Assembly: GCA_963575745.1 (NCBI GenBank)
Contig: CAUYUJ010015837.1
Span: 1,035,086 to 1,099,085 of the forward strand
DNA from: Prorocentrum cordatum
Lineage: Eukaryota > Sar > Dinophyceae > Prorocentrales > Prorocentraceae
Length of the DNA: 64,000 nucleotides
Direction of reading: 5' to 3'
The translations under genes were made by a program, and so were the position numbers. How positions within the stretch are numbered: position 1 is the stretch's first letter; each line of letters starts with the position of its first letter. The notes under the pieces are model-generated. The model ran no database searches, was not told where the DNA came from, and saw nothing but the letters and a program-made list of their open reading frames with translations. This document shows, in pieces, positions 44,505 to 54,240 of this stretch.

Positions 44505-44687
44505 GACGCTATCGGCCGTGTCCTTGGCAAAGGTGGGTCCTCTGCATCCGCGATCCGGGTGGCAACTGGAGCGACCTTGTCAATCGAGCCGAATGAAGTG
44601 GAGGGTGTGGTCACGGTGAAAGGATCCCTGGATGCGGTGCACAGGGCACATCGATTAATCATTGGGCGGGTTCTGGCTGCGCGCTGA
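44505..44687 (+). CDS. KH-domain RNA-binding protein, terminal exon
   Basis: Sixty codons plus a stop. DAIGRVLGKGGSSASAIRV carries the GxxG loop (GKGG) of a type I KH domain, followed by ATGATLSIEPNEVEGVVTV for the beta strands and a last helix DAVHRAHRLIIGRVLAAR. This is nearly the whole C-terminal two thirds of a KH fold. The N-terminal beta strand would lie in the previous exon. The exon boundary is set by a good acceptor: a pyrimidine-rich stretch ending TGTCCTCCAG at 44504. The frame is open upstream to 44355 but is low quality there. Known role of the family: binding of short single-stranded RNA or DNA. The upstream exons are not identified, so this is partial. Stop TGA at 44685. Confidence 0.65.
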   Translation, partial: DAIGRVLGKGGSSASAIRVATGATLSIEPNEVEGVVTVKGSLDAVHRAHRLIIGRVLAAR

Positions 44688-45154
44688 GGGAGTGAGAAGT
44701 CATTGTATGAGCAGGGTGCTGGAAAATATGCACGCTGCTCTTCTTTCTGCGTCCGCCTCCGCATCGTCAGAGTCGCACGCCTGCTTGTCCCGCAACTTCT
44801 TCACACAAACCTGGAGCGCGCTAGACGCCAGTACATTGGGGGCCCATGCCAAGAAACACCCTGCTTGTCTCCAGGGTACCCTGGGTTTCTTGAGTTTCGA
44901 TTGTTTTGCAATAAAACGCGCGACGTTCCCGCATCAAAAATACATGTACGTCCTGGGATCTCAGGGTTGGGTTTCTTGTGGACGGTTTCTTGTGGACGGG
45001 CCTCCACTGTTTTCCCAACGCCGAATCGTATGCAACCTGGTCGTATGAGTTTGGACCAGCCCGGGAGGCTTGTTGTGCCAACAGCAGTAAGGGCGCTCGC
45101 GCCATCCTTGTAGAGCTCGGCTGCCTCATCGTGTTCTGCCATGTTCCAGCGTGA
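44688..45154. other. No gene recognised (possible 3' region of the KH gene)
   Basis: Frames of about 110-130 codons with no domain. CTTGTGGACGGTTTCTTGTGGACGG at 44975 is a short direct repeat (TTTCTTGTGGACGG twice). Confidence 0.4.
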
Positions 45155-45380
45155 ACCTCTGGAGGTCTGGTCCCCGGCACCTGCTTTTCATCCCGGCTCG
45201 TTTTTGAGGTCATGCAGGGCCCAGTGTAAGAACACCCCGATGCCGAACGGTCATGACGCTTTCGCGACCCAGACCTCACCCGTCGTGATGGTTTCCCAAC
45301 ATGGCTCCATGGAGGTCTGGACCCTTTTCCGCGGGACTAGTTCAGCTTTTTCCTCCGGGGCCGTTTCCTGACTGTCCTGG
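45155..45380 (+). repeat. Dispersed repeat family D, two tandem copies
   Basis: Copy 1: GAGGTCTGGTCCCCGG, CTTTTCATCCCGGCTCG. Copy 2: CAGACCTCACCCGTCGTGAT, GGAGGTCTGGACCC, CGCGGGACTAG, CTTTTTCCTCCGGGGCCG. Offset about 147 bases. Confidence 0.6.
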
Positions 45381-45431
45381 GCCTTGGTGAGGGCCCTCGG
45401 AGGCCGACGATTCATCGTCCACCCGCATAGT

Positions 45432-45566
45432 TAGGATGAGCGACTTTCCAACGTTACCCTTGCATTCTTCCCCTTCGGCCCATCCGTGGCCGCTTTCGCT
45501 GGCCGCGCACCGCTCGCAAAGTGTCGACATGGCCCTCCAAGGCCTCTGCATTCTCGCCGTGCGTCC
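45432..45566 (+). repeat. Dispersed repeat family F, copy 2
   Basis: Partner of 30110-30240. Confidence 0.75.
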
Positions 45567-46377
45567 TGAACATACGGGTTGGCTGCATTTCTTTTCCGCA
45601 GCGTGAGGATGCCAGGGTACGCGAGGGAGCCTGGGCCCCCCCGCGCTTCCCCTCCCTCCGGGGTGGGGGGGGGCGGGAAACGCGAGGGGGACCCAGACCT
45701 TTCTCCTTCTCCTCCTCTCCATACCCGTCCTCTTCCCCCGGGGGGGCGAGCGATGGGGCCCCCCTCTTCACTTCCCTCCGCTCCCCCCCCCCCCCGCCGC
45801 AGCCCAGGGAGGGCCCCCCGGCCCCGGTGGGGCTCTCGCGCGCCCGGAGGTCCACCGCCGCAGGGGGCCCCCCTGCGGCGGTGCGCCGCGAGCCCGCTGG
45901 GTTTTTCTCGGCGTCACATGACGTGGCTGTTAGGAGCTCGGGCGTCGGTCTCCGAGGGTGTCTCGGGGAACTGAGGAGGAGGAGGAGGAGGAGGAGGAGG
46001 AGGAGGAGGAGGAGGAGGAGGAGGAGCCTCCGTGGCCACACCGCCGTGCGGTGGGGTCTCTACAGGTTTCGAACTCACCGCGCGGTCCGTCGCCACATCG
46101 TCTCAAGACCTCCGAGCGAGCCCACCATCGACTTATTCCGCGTGATGCCACCATCGATCTCTCCCTTGCAGGACGGGTCAGGGGTGGGCTCCCGTAAACG
46201 GGTCTGGGAGCCCATTATTGCCCCGCCCTCTTTATAAGGGAGGGTCAAAGAGGGGTGATTTCTTATTTGGTTGAATTGCAGAAGCCTTTCGCCAACGAGT
46301 TGACAGGTTCGCCCCCTTGCCCTCCCCAGATCCCTCGCGTCGTCCAAGAAATCGCAGCGAACGACTTCGAGCAATTC
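45567..46377. other. No gene recognised; GGA tract at 45973-46026
   Basis: G/C homopolymers (45661-45790) and a GGA array. Long frames on both strands are composition-driven. Confidence 0.45.
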
Positions 46378-46484
46378 TCGGACTCCGGGGGCCCCTGCGA
46401 AAACGACTCAGGATGGAACGCTGGTCTCGGGGGGGGGGGTCGAGACCTCAGTAGGTCCACTTAGCGAACACCGCAACGTCTGGG
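46378..46484 (-). repeat. Dispersed repeat family D, - orientation
   Basis: Reverse complement: CCCCAGACGTTGCGGTG, then GACCTACTGAGGTCTCGACC, then GTTCCATCCTGAGTCGTTTT. Confidence 0.7.
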
Positions 46485-46491
46485 GTTTTGG

Positions 46492-46590
46492 TCCTCCTCC
46501 TCCTCCCCCTCCTCCTCCTCCTCCTCCTCCCCCTCCTCCCCCTCCTCCTCCTCCTCCTCCTCCTGCTCCTCCTCCTCCTCCTGCCCTGCC
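46492..46590. repeat. (TCC)n array
   Basis: CTC/TCC units with CCC interruptions. Confidence 0.95.
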
Positions 46591-46591
46591 C

Positions 46592-46605
46592 AGCCATTTT
46601 GGCTC
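46592..46605 (+). other. 14-base match to the dinoflagellate spliced-leader core
   Basis: AGCCATTTTGGCTC is identical to the centre of the 22-base dinoflagellate spliced leader as I know it (CCGTAGCCATTTTGGCTCAA, then G). The flanks differ: GCCC instead of CCGT before, GGG instead of AAG after. The first ATG downstream is at 46649. Could be a relict leader from a retroposed mRNA, or chance, since the core is self-complementary. Confidence 0.35.
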
Positions 46606-46739
46606 GGGCGACCACGGGCCTCGCACACGTGGGGCCGCGGCCGCGTGCATGGAGCGGGCCGCGCCAGCGGGAGGGGCGGGGAGGGAGCTGGCCGCGCCGG
46701 TGGCGTGGGAGGAGCTCGATCAAACAGAAGCGGCACGGC

Positions 46740-48180
46740 CACAATTCGTTCGAGCTCCGCGCGGGTTTCTCGGGTCGGCGCCGGCCCCCGCCGCGGTGGC
46801 GTCTCTGGCGCCGCCCCTGGCGCGTTCGGCGCGGCAGGGGAGTGGAGAGGAGGCAGACCCATACATCCGACGCCGTGATTTTTTGTCTCAACGTTGCTTT
46901 TCAGACGCATGGACCCCTTCCCTGGGACCGTCTGCTCATCCCGAGTTGTTTTTTGACGATCGCATGGTTCGCTCAGGACATTGGAAGGCCGAACAATGCT
47001 CCACTCCCAACACACAAAAAAACAGTCCGTCTTGTTTTTTTCACGAAGCGAGGACGTTTGGGGAGGAGGAGGAGGAGGAGGAGGAGGAGGAGGAGGAGGA
47101 GGAGGAGGAGGAGGAGGAGGAGGGGGAGGGGGAGGAGGAACAGGAGGAGGAGGAGAAGGACCAGTGTAAACCCAAGAGTAATCAACGATGTTGGGATTAA
47201 CCCTACCTTCAAGCTCCCTCTTCATAGGCCCCTACAACGGTTCATTTCCATTGAGGGAACTGCCTCGTTGGAAGACAACCGTTTGAAGACCCTGGAGCAT
47301 GCCAGAACATTGTTTTCGGGATTCCAACGCCACGTATCAACTTGACTGCTGCGTTCTGGCGATCCGGAGTCGTGTCATAACGCCATTTTTTAATTCCAAC
47401 ATCGCGAATCAACATAACTGTTGCACCCGCATAATCCTGAATGGTTCCCCAACAAATTCTTGGGTACGCTGATCATGGAAATCAGTGAAGCCCTTGCAAA
47501 TGTTTACAGCGAGTGTGCGCGGCGCTATGGCGAGAGCCACATGTTGAAAACCCCCTCAATCCGTGAAGCTCTTGCAAATTTTGAAAGCGAATGTGCGCGG
47601 CGCTAAGGCGAGAGCCACATGTTGAAAGCCACCCGCCCTCAATCCGTGAAGCTCTTGCAAATATTGAAAACGAATGTGCGCGGAGCTAAGGCGAGAGCCA
47701 CATGTTGAAAACCATCCGCCCTCAGTCCGTGCAACGCTTGCAGTTCTTAACAAAGAATGCGCGCGGCGCTGAGGCGAGAGCCACACTTTGAAAACCATCC
47801 GCCCTCAATCCGTGAAGCCCTTGCAATGTTTAACAAACAATGCACGCGGCGCTAATGCGAGAGCCACATTTTGAAAACGATCCGCCCTCCATCTGTGAAA
47901 CTGTTGCCACTTCTTAAGCTTCAGAGGCGTAAGTGGTGAGGAGGTCTCAGGCGAACCGCCCGGCCCGCCCTAAAAGCTGGCCTCGGGGTGCGACAGGGAG
48001 GAGTTATCTATAAGGAGAAGGAGAATGGAGGAGGGGAGGAGGAGAAGGAGGAGGAGGAGGAGGAGGAGCAGGAGGAACAGGACGAGCAGGAGAAGGATGA
48101 GGAGCAGGAGTAGAACGAAGAGGAGGAGGAGGAGGACAGGAGGTGGAGCGGGAGGAGGAGGAGGAGGAGGAGGAGGAAAA
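46740..48180 (+). repeat. Composite cassette copy B
   Basis: Same order as copy A: GGCGCC-rich head (46770-46850), one family D monomer (46855-46965), T-run, GGA tract (47059-47160), core from CCAGTGTAAACCCAAGAG, five 83-base units, tail with CGGCCCGCCC and GTGCGACAGGGAGGAGTTA, then GGA (48015-48180). Confidence 0.9.
47470..47900 (+). repeat. 83-base tandem repeat in cassette B
   Basis: GAGAGCCACAT at 47533, 47610, 47693, 47776 and 47859. Period 78-83. Confidence 0.95.
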
Positions 48181-48409
48181 AAAAGGGCCGCGCCGGCCCA
48201 AGAAATCCGCACGAGCCCTCAACAGCTCGTGGTCGTGCCGTGTTCTTGTTGCGGGCTCTTCCAGGAGGAGCCTTTGCTGGTGCAGTCCGAGCACCGCGTG
48301 GGCCACCGCGCTGGCCCGAGGAGCCGGGGTCTCCTTCTCTCGAAGAAGCTCCAAGAGCGCTCCAAGAGGTCCCCCAGGAGGGCTCAGAGAGACACAATGC
48401 ACTGGTTGT

Positions 48410-48690
48410 GATTGTGTTCTGTAAGGCTTTCACGCTATTTCGAGCATCCAAAGCTCCAAAAAGGCCCCAGGGGCCCCCAAGACCGCCCCAAGACTGCCCA
48501 AGATGCCCCCAAGAAAATCCCAAGACATTTCGAGACGGCCCCGAAACGGCCCAAGAGGCGCCCAAAACAGCCCAAGAGAGCCCCGAAATGGCCCCAAGGC
48601 GGGCCCAAGAGGGGGAACACGAACCGACAATTCGAGCCTTGCGACCGAAGAGACACCAGGAAACCCCAAAAGGCCTCCAAGGCGCGCAAT
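48410..48690 (-). repeat. Degenerate CCCCAAGA-rich repeat (family G, reverse)
   Basis: GGCCCCAAG, GCCCAAGA and CCCCCAAG words every 10-20 bases. This is the complement of the CTTGGGG words at 9290 and 14052. Confidence 0.55.
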
Positions 48691-48819
48691 ATGGGCCGAC
48701 GAATTGAGCGAAGCGATGACATAATCATGAGATGAGTGCGACGAAGTACAACAATCACAATGCAACGATTACGTGTTCGCTCATGGACCCCTTTGTGAAC
48801 GCAAAGTGTCTAGCTTTCA

Positions 48820-49045
48820 CACCGATGACCGCCGAAGACCGCCGAAGACCATGTCGGACCGCCGTCCAGACCGCCGAAAGACCGCGGAAGACCGCCGAAA
48901 GACCGCTGAAGACCGCCGAAATACCGCCGAAGACCGCCGAAGTCCGCCGACGGACCACCGCCGAAGACCGTGTCGGGCCGCAGCGCCCGCGGCGGGGCGC
49001 GCGCTCGAGAGGTCCTCGGCGGTCTTCGGAGGTCTTCGGAGGCCA
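48820..49045. repeat. GACCGCCGAA minisatellite with an inverted arm
   Basis: GACCGCCGAAGACC-type units (10-15 bases) from 48826 to 48972. After a GC-rich spacer the complement CGGCGGTCTTCGGAGG follows at 49015-49043, so the strand can fold back on itself. Confidence 0.9.
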
Positions 49046-49139
49046 AGATGCGTGGCGAGGTATCCATGATCAATCGCGCACCAGCGAAGTAGAAGAAAAC
49101 ATAAGCATAAGAAGAGTAATACGAATACGAAAAAGAACA

Positions 49140-49890
49140 GTAGGACTACGAACCATATTAATAATAAGAAGAAGACGAGGAGGAGGAAGATGATGGGGAG
49201 CAGGAGGAGGAGGAGGAGGAGGACGACGAAAACACGATTAACGAAGGCTTTGTTATCTTGGTGGTTTGAGGTGTTGGTGGGGGGACCATACCTCTATACA
49301 CTACGTAGAGACAGAGTGAGAGAGAGAGAGGCACAGACAGACAAACAACATAACGATAAAGAGAGAGAGAGAGAGAGAAAAATAATAGAGAGCTAGAGGT
49401 ATAATGATATAACAAAAGAGAAAGGCAGAGGGATAGAGAAAGAGAGGAAGAGGAAGCCATACAATCATACTACTACACATGCATATATATATATATATGT
49501 ATACAGAGATGCAGCCTGAAAGAGAGAGAGAGAGAAGGACAGAGGGAAAAATAGAGAGACAGAGAAAGAGAGAGAGAGAGAGAGAAAGGAATATATATAT
49601 ATATATAGAGAGAGAGACACACAAAACAAAGCTGAATACACAATAGAGAGAAACAGAGAGATAGAGAGAGAGAGAGAGAGAAAGGAAGAGAGTTAGTGAG
49701 AGAGAGAGCAGGAACCCGAGCCGACGCCAATCGCACTCAAATGCTACACCCATGCCCACGAAAACATGCTTATCACCCAGAGGATTCTCAGATCAGTGTA
49801 TGACATATTTATAGGTGAACATCCATGTAGTCGAAGAGAGACAGAGAGGGACGGAGAGACAGAAATAAGGAGAGAGAACAAACACAAACA
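49140..49890. repeat. Purine-rich and (GA)n/(TA)n microsatellite block
   Basis: GGA at 49165-49225, GAGA runs at 49318-49720, TATA runs at 49483 and 49590. A short non-repetitive break lies at 49230-49310. Confidence 0.95.
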
Positions 49891-50659
49891 ACAACAAGTC
49901 CCTTTGCGATTCCCTGCCGTAGATTATTGATCCGGGGGGGGCTGAACAGACACCGCCCCCCCGAAGCGGGATCCCCGGCGTCCGGGGGTCCGGGACGCCC
50001 CCATCAGGGGGTCCCGCGAGAGTTCTTCCAGGGCCTCCGGAAGTCCCTGCCAATCCGTCCAAGCGGGTCGGCGGCGATCCCAACAGACCCCCAAAAAGCT
50101 TCAAGATGGTCTGAAGCGGCCCAGGGCCCCTCCCCGAACGCCCAAAGACGACCCAAAGAACCACCCCCGGGAGGATTTCGAACCGCAGACACGGTTGAGT
50201 TTCCATTGTTTTTGTTTGATGTTGGGCTCTTCGGTCATTTGGTACTGCGGGCGTCCGAGAATGCCCGAGAGGCACCGAGAACCATTCATAAGATTGTCAA
50301 CTTGATCGACACACGAACGTGGAAAGGATGATACAAATGTGAGGCATAGCAACATTTTCAAGACACCTGACGGGGCGACGGGCAATTGCCAGGCTGAGTG
50401 TAGTATGGATCTTGACGTATCGTGCCAAGGGCTGTGTTGTGCCGTGCCGTGCTGGACTGCGAGGTGCCATGCCGCGATTGTGCTCTATAGCGCTGTGGGT
50501 CGAGTCCTCCCTAGCATCCAAGTCCTGACCGAACTGATTTGGATCTTAAGCTCGAGCTGCCTTGGCACATGGTAGCTGCCCCAGAGCTAGTTGAAGCGGA
50601 AACGTGGAGGACGTTCAATCAATTCGACCTCGAGGCCCGACTCAGTTCCGAAAAGGAAC
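49891..50659. other. No gene recognised
   Basis: Minus-strand frame of 160 codons (ending at 49793) and shorter + frames without motifs. Confidence 0.4.
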
Positions 50660-51060
50660 GACACGACCTGAGGCACAGGCTCACGCACGCGCCACAGGAC
50701 GTGCCAGGGGCGCAATTGGGGATGCGCCAGGGGACGTGTCAGGGGACGTGTCAAGGGACGTGCCCCGGACGTGTCAGGGACCTGCCACGGGGCATGCCAA
50801 GGCGCGTGCCATGGGGTGGCCAGAGGACGTCATGCCAACGGACGCTGCAAGGGGCGCGCCACGGAACGGGCAGGGGAAGATCGCCCAGGGACGAGCCAGG
50901 AAACGCGACAGAGGACGAAGAAGGGAACGTGCCACGCCGAGAGGCATGCTAGGGGACGTGCCAGGGCATGTCACGCCAGAACGTCGCAAGGGACGCGCCA
51001 GGGGACGCGCCAGCGCGCCAGGGGACGCTCCACGGACGGGTGGGGTTGGACTGCGAAGCA
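50660..51060. repeat. GGGGACGTGCCA minisatellite
   Basis: Degenerate 11-13-base units (GGGACGTGTCA, GGGACGCGCCA, GGGACGTGCCC). Confidence 0.85.
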
Positions 51061-51064
51061 CTAA

Positions 51065-51220
51065 GTTGCGACAAGCGTTTCGCTCGAGACATCCTCAACA
51101 CATCCTCATGTTAGACATCCGCCTAAGCGACCTGGAGACGTTAAAGCAAGCGTCTCGCTCGAGACATCCTCAACAAATTCTCATGTCAGACATCCGCCTG
51201 GGCGACGTGGACACATGACA
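51065..51220 (+). repeat. 75-base satellite, block 1
   Basis: GCGT(T/C)TCGCTCGAGACATC at 51075 and 51150. Each unit has CATGT(T/C)AGACATCCGCC and GGCGAC(C/G)TGGA. Confidence 0.92.
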
Positions 51221-51596
51221 ACTTTTGGCGTCGGCGGCTAGGCAGGGGTCGTCTGCGCTGGCGAAAGGAGCTAACTAAACGGAAGTACCGTTGTAGCGAA
51301 TTGGCCAACATGCAAGAGCTGGAAAAGGGGGGACAGAGGAAGGAGGCGGCCGCAGGGGAAGGGAGGAGGGGAGACGGCCACCCAGGGGCGGACGGATCCC
51401 GTCCCTAGCTGTGTTGGCGCGGCCAGCCCCGCCGGCGGGGATGGAGGCGGCGTCTGCGCCGTGTACCTGCTGAGGCGGGGCCCAGCGCGGGAACTGCAAG
51501 TTAAAACAGCGAGTAGCCGACGAAGCGCACGAAGAGCCGGGCCGGCTTGCCGCGCGCCGCCCAGGTGGAGGTGTTGAGGGGAACACGCGAAAACAA
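51221..51596. other. Non-satellite insert splitting the 75-base satellite
   Basis: About 375 bases unlike the satellite, GC-rich, no gene. The satellite resumes at 51597, so this is a candidate insertion, but I see no terminal repeats. Confidence 0.4.
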
Positions 51597-51975
51597 GCGG
51601 CTCGCTCGAGATATCATCAGTGCATCTTCATGTTGGATATTTGCCTGGGCGTCCTGGGCACGTGAAAACGAGCGTTTCGCTCGAGACGTTCCCAACACCT
51701 TCTCATGCTAGACGTCCGCCTGGGCGACTTGCACACGTGAAAGCAAGCGCCTCGTCCGAGACAGCCTCAACACATGTTCGTGTTCGACATCCGCCTGGGC
51801 GACCTGGACACGTGTACACAAGCGTTTTGCCCTAGACGTTCTCAACACATCCTCATGCTAGACATCCGCCTGGGCGGCCTGGACACGTGAAAACACGCGT
51901 CTTTCTGGAGACATCCTCAACCAATTCTGAAACGCAAGCGTTTCGCTCGAGACATCCTCAAGAATTTCGCCGGCC
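51597..51975 (+). repeat. 75-base satellite, block 2
   Basis: About five units with CTCGAGA, GACATCCGCCTGGGCGAC and (C/G)ACACGTG(A/T). The last is truncated at 51900-51970. Confidence 0.92.
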
Positions 51976-53141
51976 CTACGCGACCTCGTTATTTATCCAA
52001 AACAATTTCGCCAGCCCTACAGACGTCTATTCCATGGGTAAACAGCTAAAAGAGAGCCCTGGGCTCAGGCCGTGTCCGGAATCAAGAGCTCAGGAGGAGG
52101 ATGGGGAATGATTCGCAGGGTAAGGCGATAATGAGGAAGAGGAAGAGGAAACATGAGGGAAGGAAAACGAAAAACATTATTATAACGACGCTGCCAGAAA
52201 CTGGCAATCAGGAGTCATCGCTAACTGTTCTGTTTGACCTTCTGCCCGTCTGCCTGCATGCCCAAGTTCAAGGACCAAGGTGCATGGCGCGCAGCTCCAA
52301 TGCAGTCTTGTACTTAGACACATCTATACGTTATACATGCGGAGGTATCAGCACACCGACATATACATATATGCTATGCACCACAGGCGGTCAAACATGA
52401 GTGGCGCAGGGTCTGGCGTCTCACAGATGTGGACCTGGCGCGAGCCAGGCGCCGATCTCCTGAGGGACACGAGCCATGCACGCGTTCGGCCGACACGGCG
52501 CCCTTATGGTGGGGCCCCGTCTCCCGAACCCTCCCCCGCGCCCCCTGCTGTCACCGTGCGCCTCTCCTCCTCCCGCTCGTCCCCTCCGCTCTAGGCCACA
52601 GGGTGACGAATGAGCACGGGCAGGGGGAGAGCAGCGGCTGCAGCGGCAAGAGCACCGGGACGGGATGGTTGGGGGGGAGCAGCAGCAGCAGCAGCTCCCC
52701 AAGTCACCCGTCGCGCTGGGGCGCAATCCTGTGCTCCACGGCCCCGAGGAGCGGGCCGGACAGCGAGGCGCTCGCCTTCCGCGCCCGGCTGGCGCTCGCC
52801 TCCCTGGCGTTCGCCTTCTTGCTCAGCTCAGGCAGTGCCATGGGGGGTCGCCATTGAGAGGGTGACCACCTTCCCGTGGAAATCGAGGATCGAGGAGGAG
52901 GGAGGATCGAGGATCGGCGAGGATTGGGCCGCGTCTGGGCGTCTTTGGGGGTCCAGGGGGGGGGGCTCTCTTGGGGGTTTGGGGGGCCCGCTGCCTCGAG
53001 GTGGCGGCCCCCCAAAGTGGCGGCCGCCCTTGGCACTGCCCGGTCAGCACCCTGCTCTCCGCCTGGCAGGGCCCGAGCACGGAAGGGCGGCCTCCCAGGA
53101 AGGGCCAGGACCGCCGCGGGCCCGGCGTCGTCGGCGCCCAG
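51976..53141. other. No confident gene; possible upstream exon of the 53.1-kb frame
   Basis: A protein-like patch at 52755-52850 (SEALAFRARLALASLAFAFL, membrane-helix-like) could be an exon with a signal anchor. The splice joints cannot be fixed. Confidence 0.3.
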
Positions 53142-53440
53142 GAGGTCGGCAGCATCAGCTCCGCGTCGGATGCATTCGCAAGCGTGGCGCCCTCCCGTGC
53201 CATGGCCACGGCCGCCACTGGCACGTCTCACACGGTGACCACCTTCAGCGAGACGTCCGTGACGTCCGCCACTGGCACGTCTCTCACGGTGACCACCTTC
53301 AGCGAGACGTCCGTGACGACGACCGCGACCGTCTTTTTCGAGAAGCCGCCAGATCCCGCCTTCCCAGAAATAATGTACTTGTTCATGCCAGAGAGCGAGG
53401 AGGACTCCAAGAGGATGGCTCGCATGAAGGAGGATCTTGG
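53142..53440 (+). CDS. Hypothetical protein exon with two 18-residue repeats
   Basis: The frame begins after an acceptor-like GCGCCCAG (53141) with EVGSISSASDAFASVAPSRA. Two copies of an 18-residue unit follow (ATGTS(H/L)TVTTFSETSVTS; DNA period 54 bases, 53214 and 53268), then TTTATVFFEKPPDPAFPEIM and an acidic end (MPESEEDSKRMARMKEDLG). A possible donor GTTGAC is at 53441, and the following DNA is pyrimidine-rich. The Thr/Ser-rich repeats suggest a secreted or surface-exposed segment, which is speculative. No family recognised. Confidence 0.33.
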
Positions 53441-53639
53441 GTTGACCATTCGTCTCTGGCCTTTGCCTTTCTTTTTGGCCACACCCCGATCACCCTCCTC
53501 GCCACCTCTCCAACTCTTCCTCGCCCTCCTCCTTCTTCAACTCCTCCTCCTGCGTAACCCTCCCGCATTCTGTCAACCTTAGCCAGGGTTTCACTCCCCG
53601 TGCACGCTCCTCCCCTCCCCATCCACGTCCTTTCTTATG

Positions 53640-54240
53640 AATAAAACTCCTCCCTGTCGCACCCGGCAACCCCAGACGTGTCGGTAGGGCGGGCCGGTTT
53701 TTTTCGCTTGATATTTGTCCTTGATGATCTCGACGCTGCTTGCAACAGCTAAAGGAGGGCGTGTCCTTCTCAACATTTGGCTCTCGCCTCAGCACCGCGT
53801 TCACTCGTCTTAACATGTGCCGCAGCTTCAAGGATGGAGGGCGGCTCTTTTCAAAATGTGGATCTCGCCTCAGCGCCTCGCGCACTCGTCTTGAAAGTTC
53901 GTAGCAGCTTGAAGGATTTGTCGGGTAGACGTCCCAGGAACGGCACTCTGGCACGATTCGGGACTGTCAGGACACACCAGCCTGGCTCGTGGCTTTGAAG
54001 TTCCAGGAACGGTGTCCTGGCGCGACTTATGGTAGCCAGGACGCAGCAGTCGCGTTGCTTCGCGACGTTGAAGTCCCCAAAATGGCGTTTCGGCACGACT
54101 GTGGATTCACCGACGGTTGCTTCAAATGGGGCCATTTCCGCCATGAAAATACATAAATTCTTGTAGGGACCTACGAAGATGGACATGAATGGTTGGTTTA
54201 TTGCAACATCCTTGATGCGGCCTGGATTTGCATGTCCTCC
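53640..54240 (-). repeat. Composite cassette copy C (inverted, diverged)
   Basis: Reverse complement gives the cassette core (GATGTTGCAATAAACC for GATGTTGGAATTAAGC; CGTAGGTCCCTACAA for CATAGGCCCCTACAA; GACTGCTGCGTCCTGG), two 83-base units (GAGGCGAGATCCACATTTTG) and the tail GGGTGCGACAGGGAGGAGTT. TCC-rich DNA lies on both sides (about 53500-53580, 54240-54285). No family D monomer is attached. Confidence 0.75.

Noticed and set aside
51065-51975. CRISPR-like array
   Set aside because: Whole 75-base units are related, including the would-be spacers.
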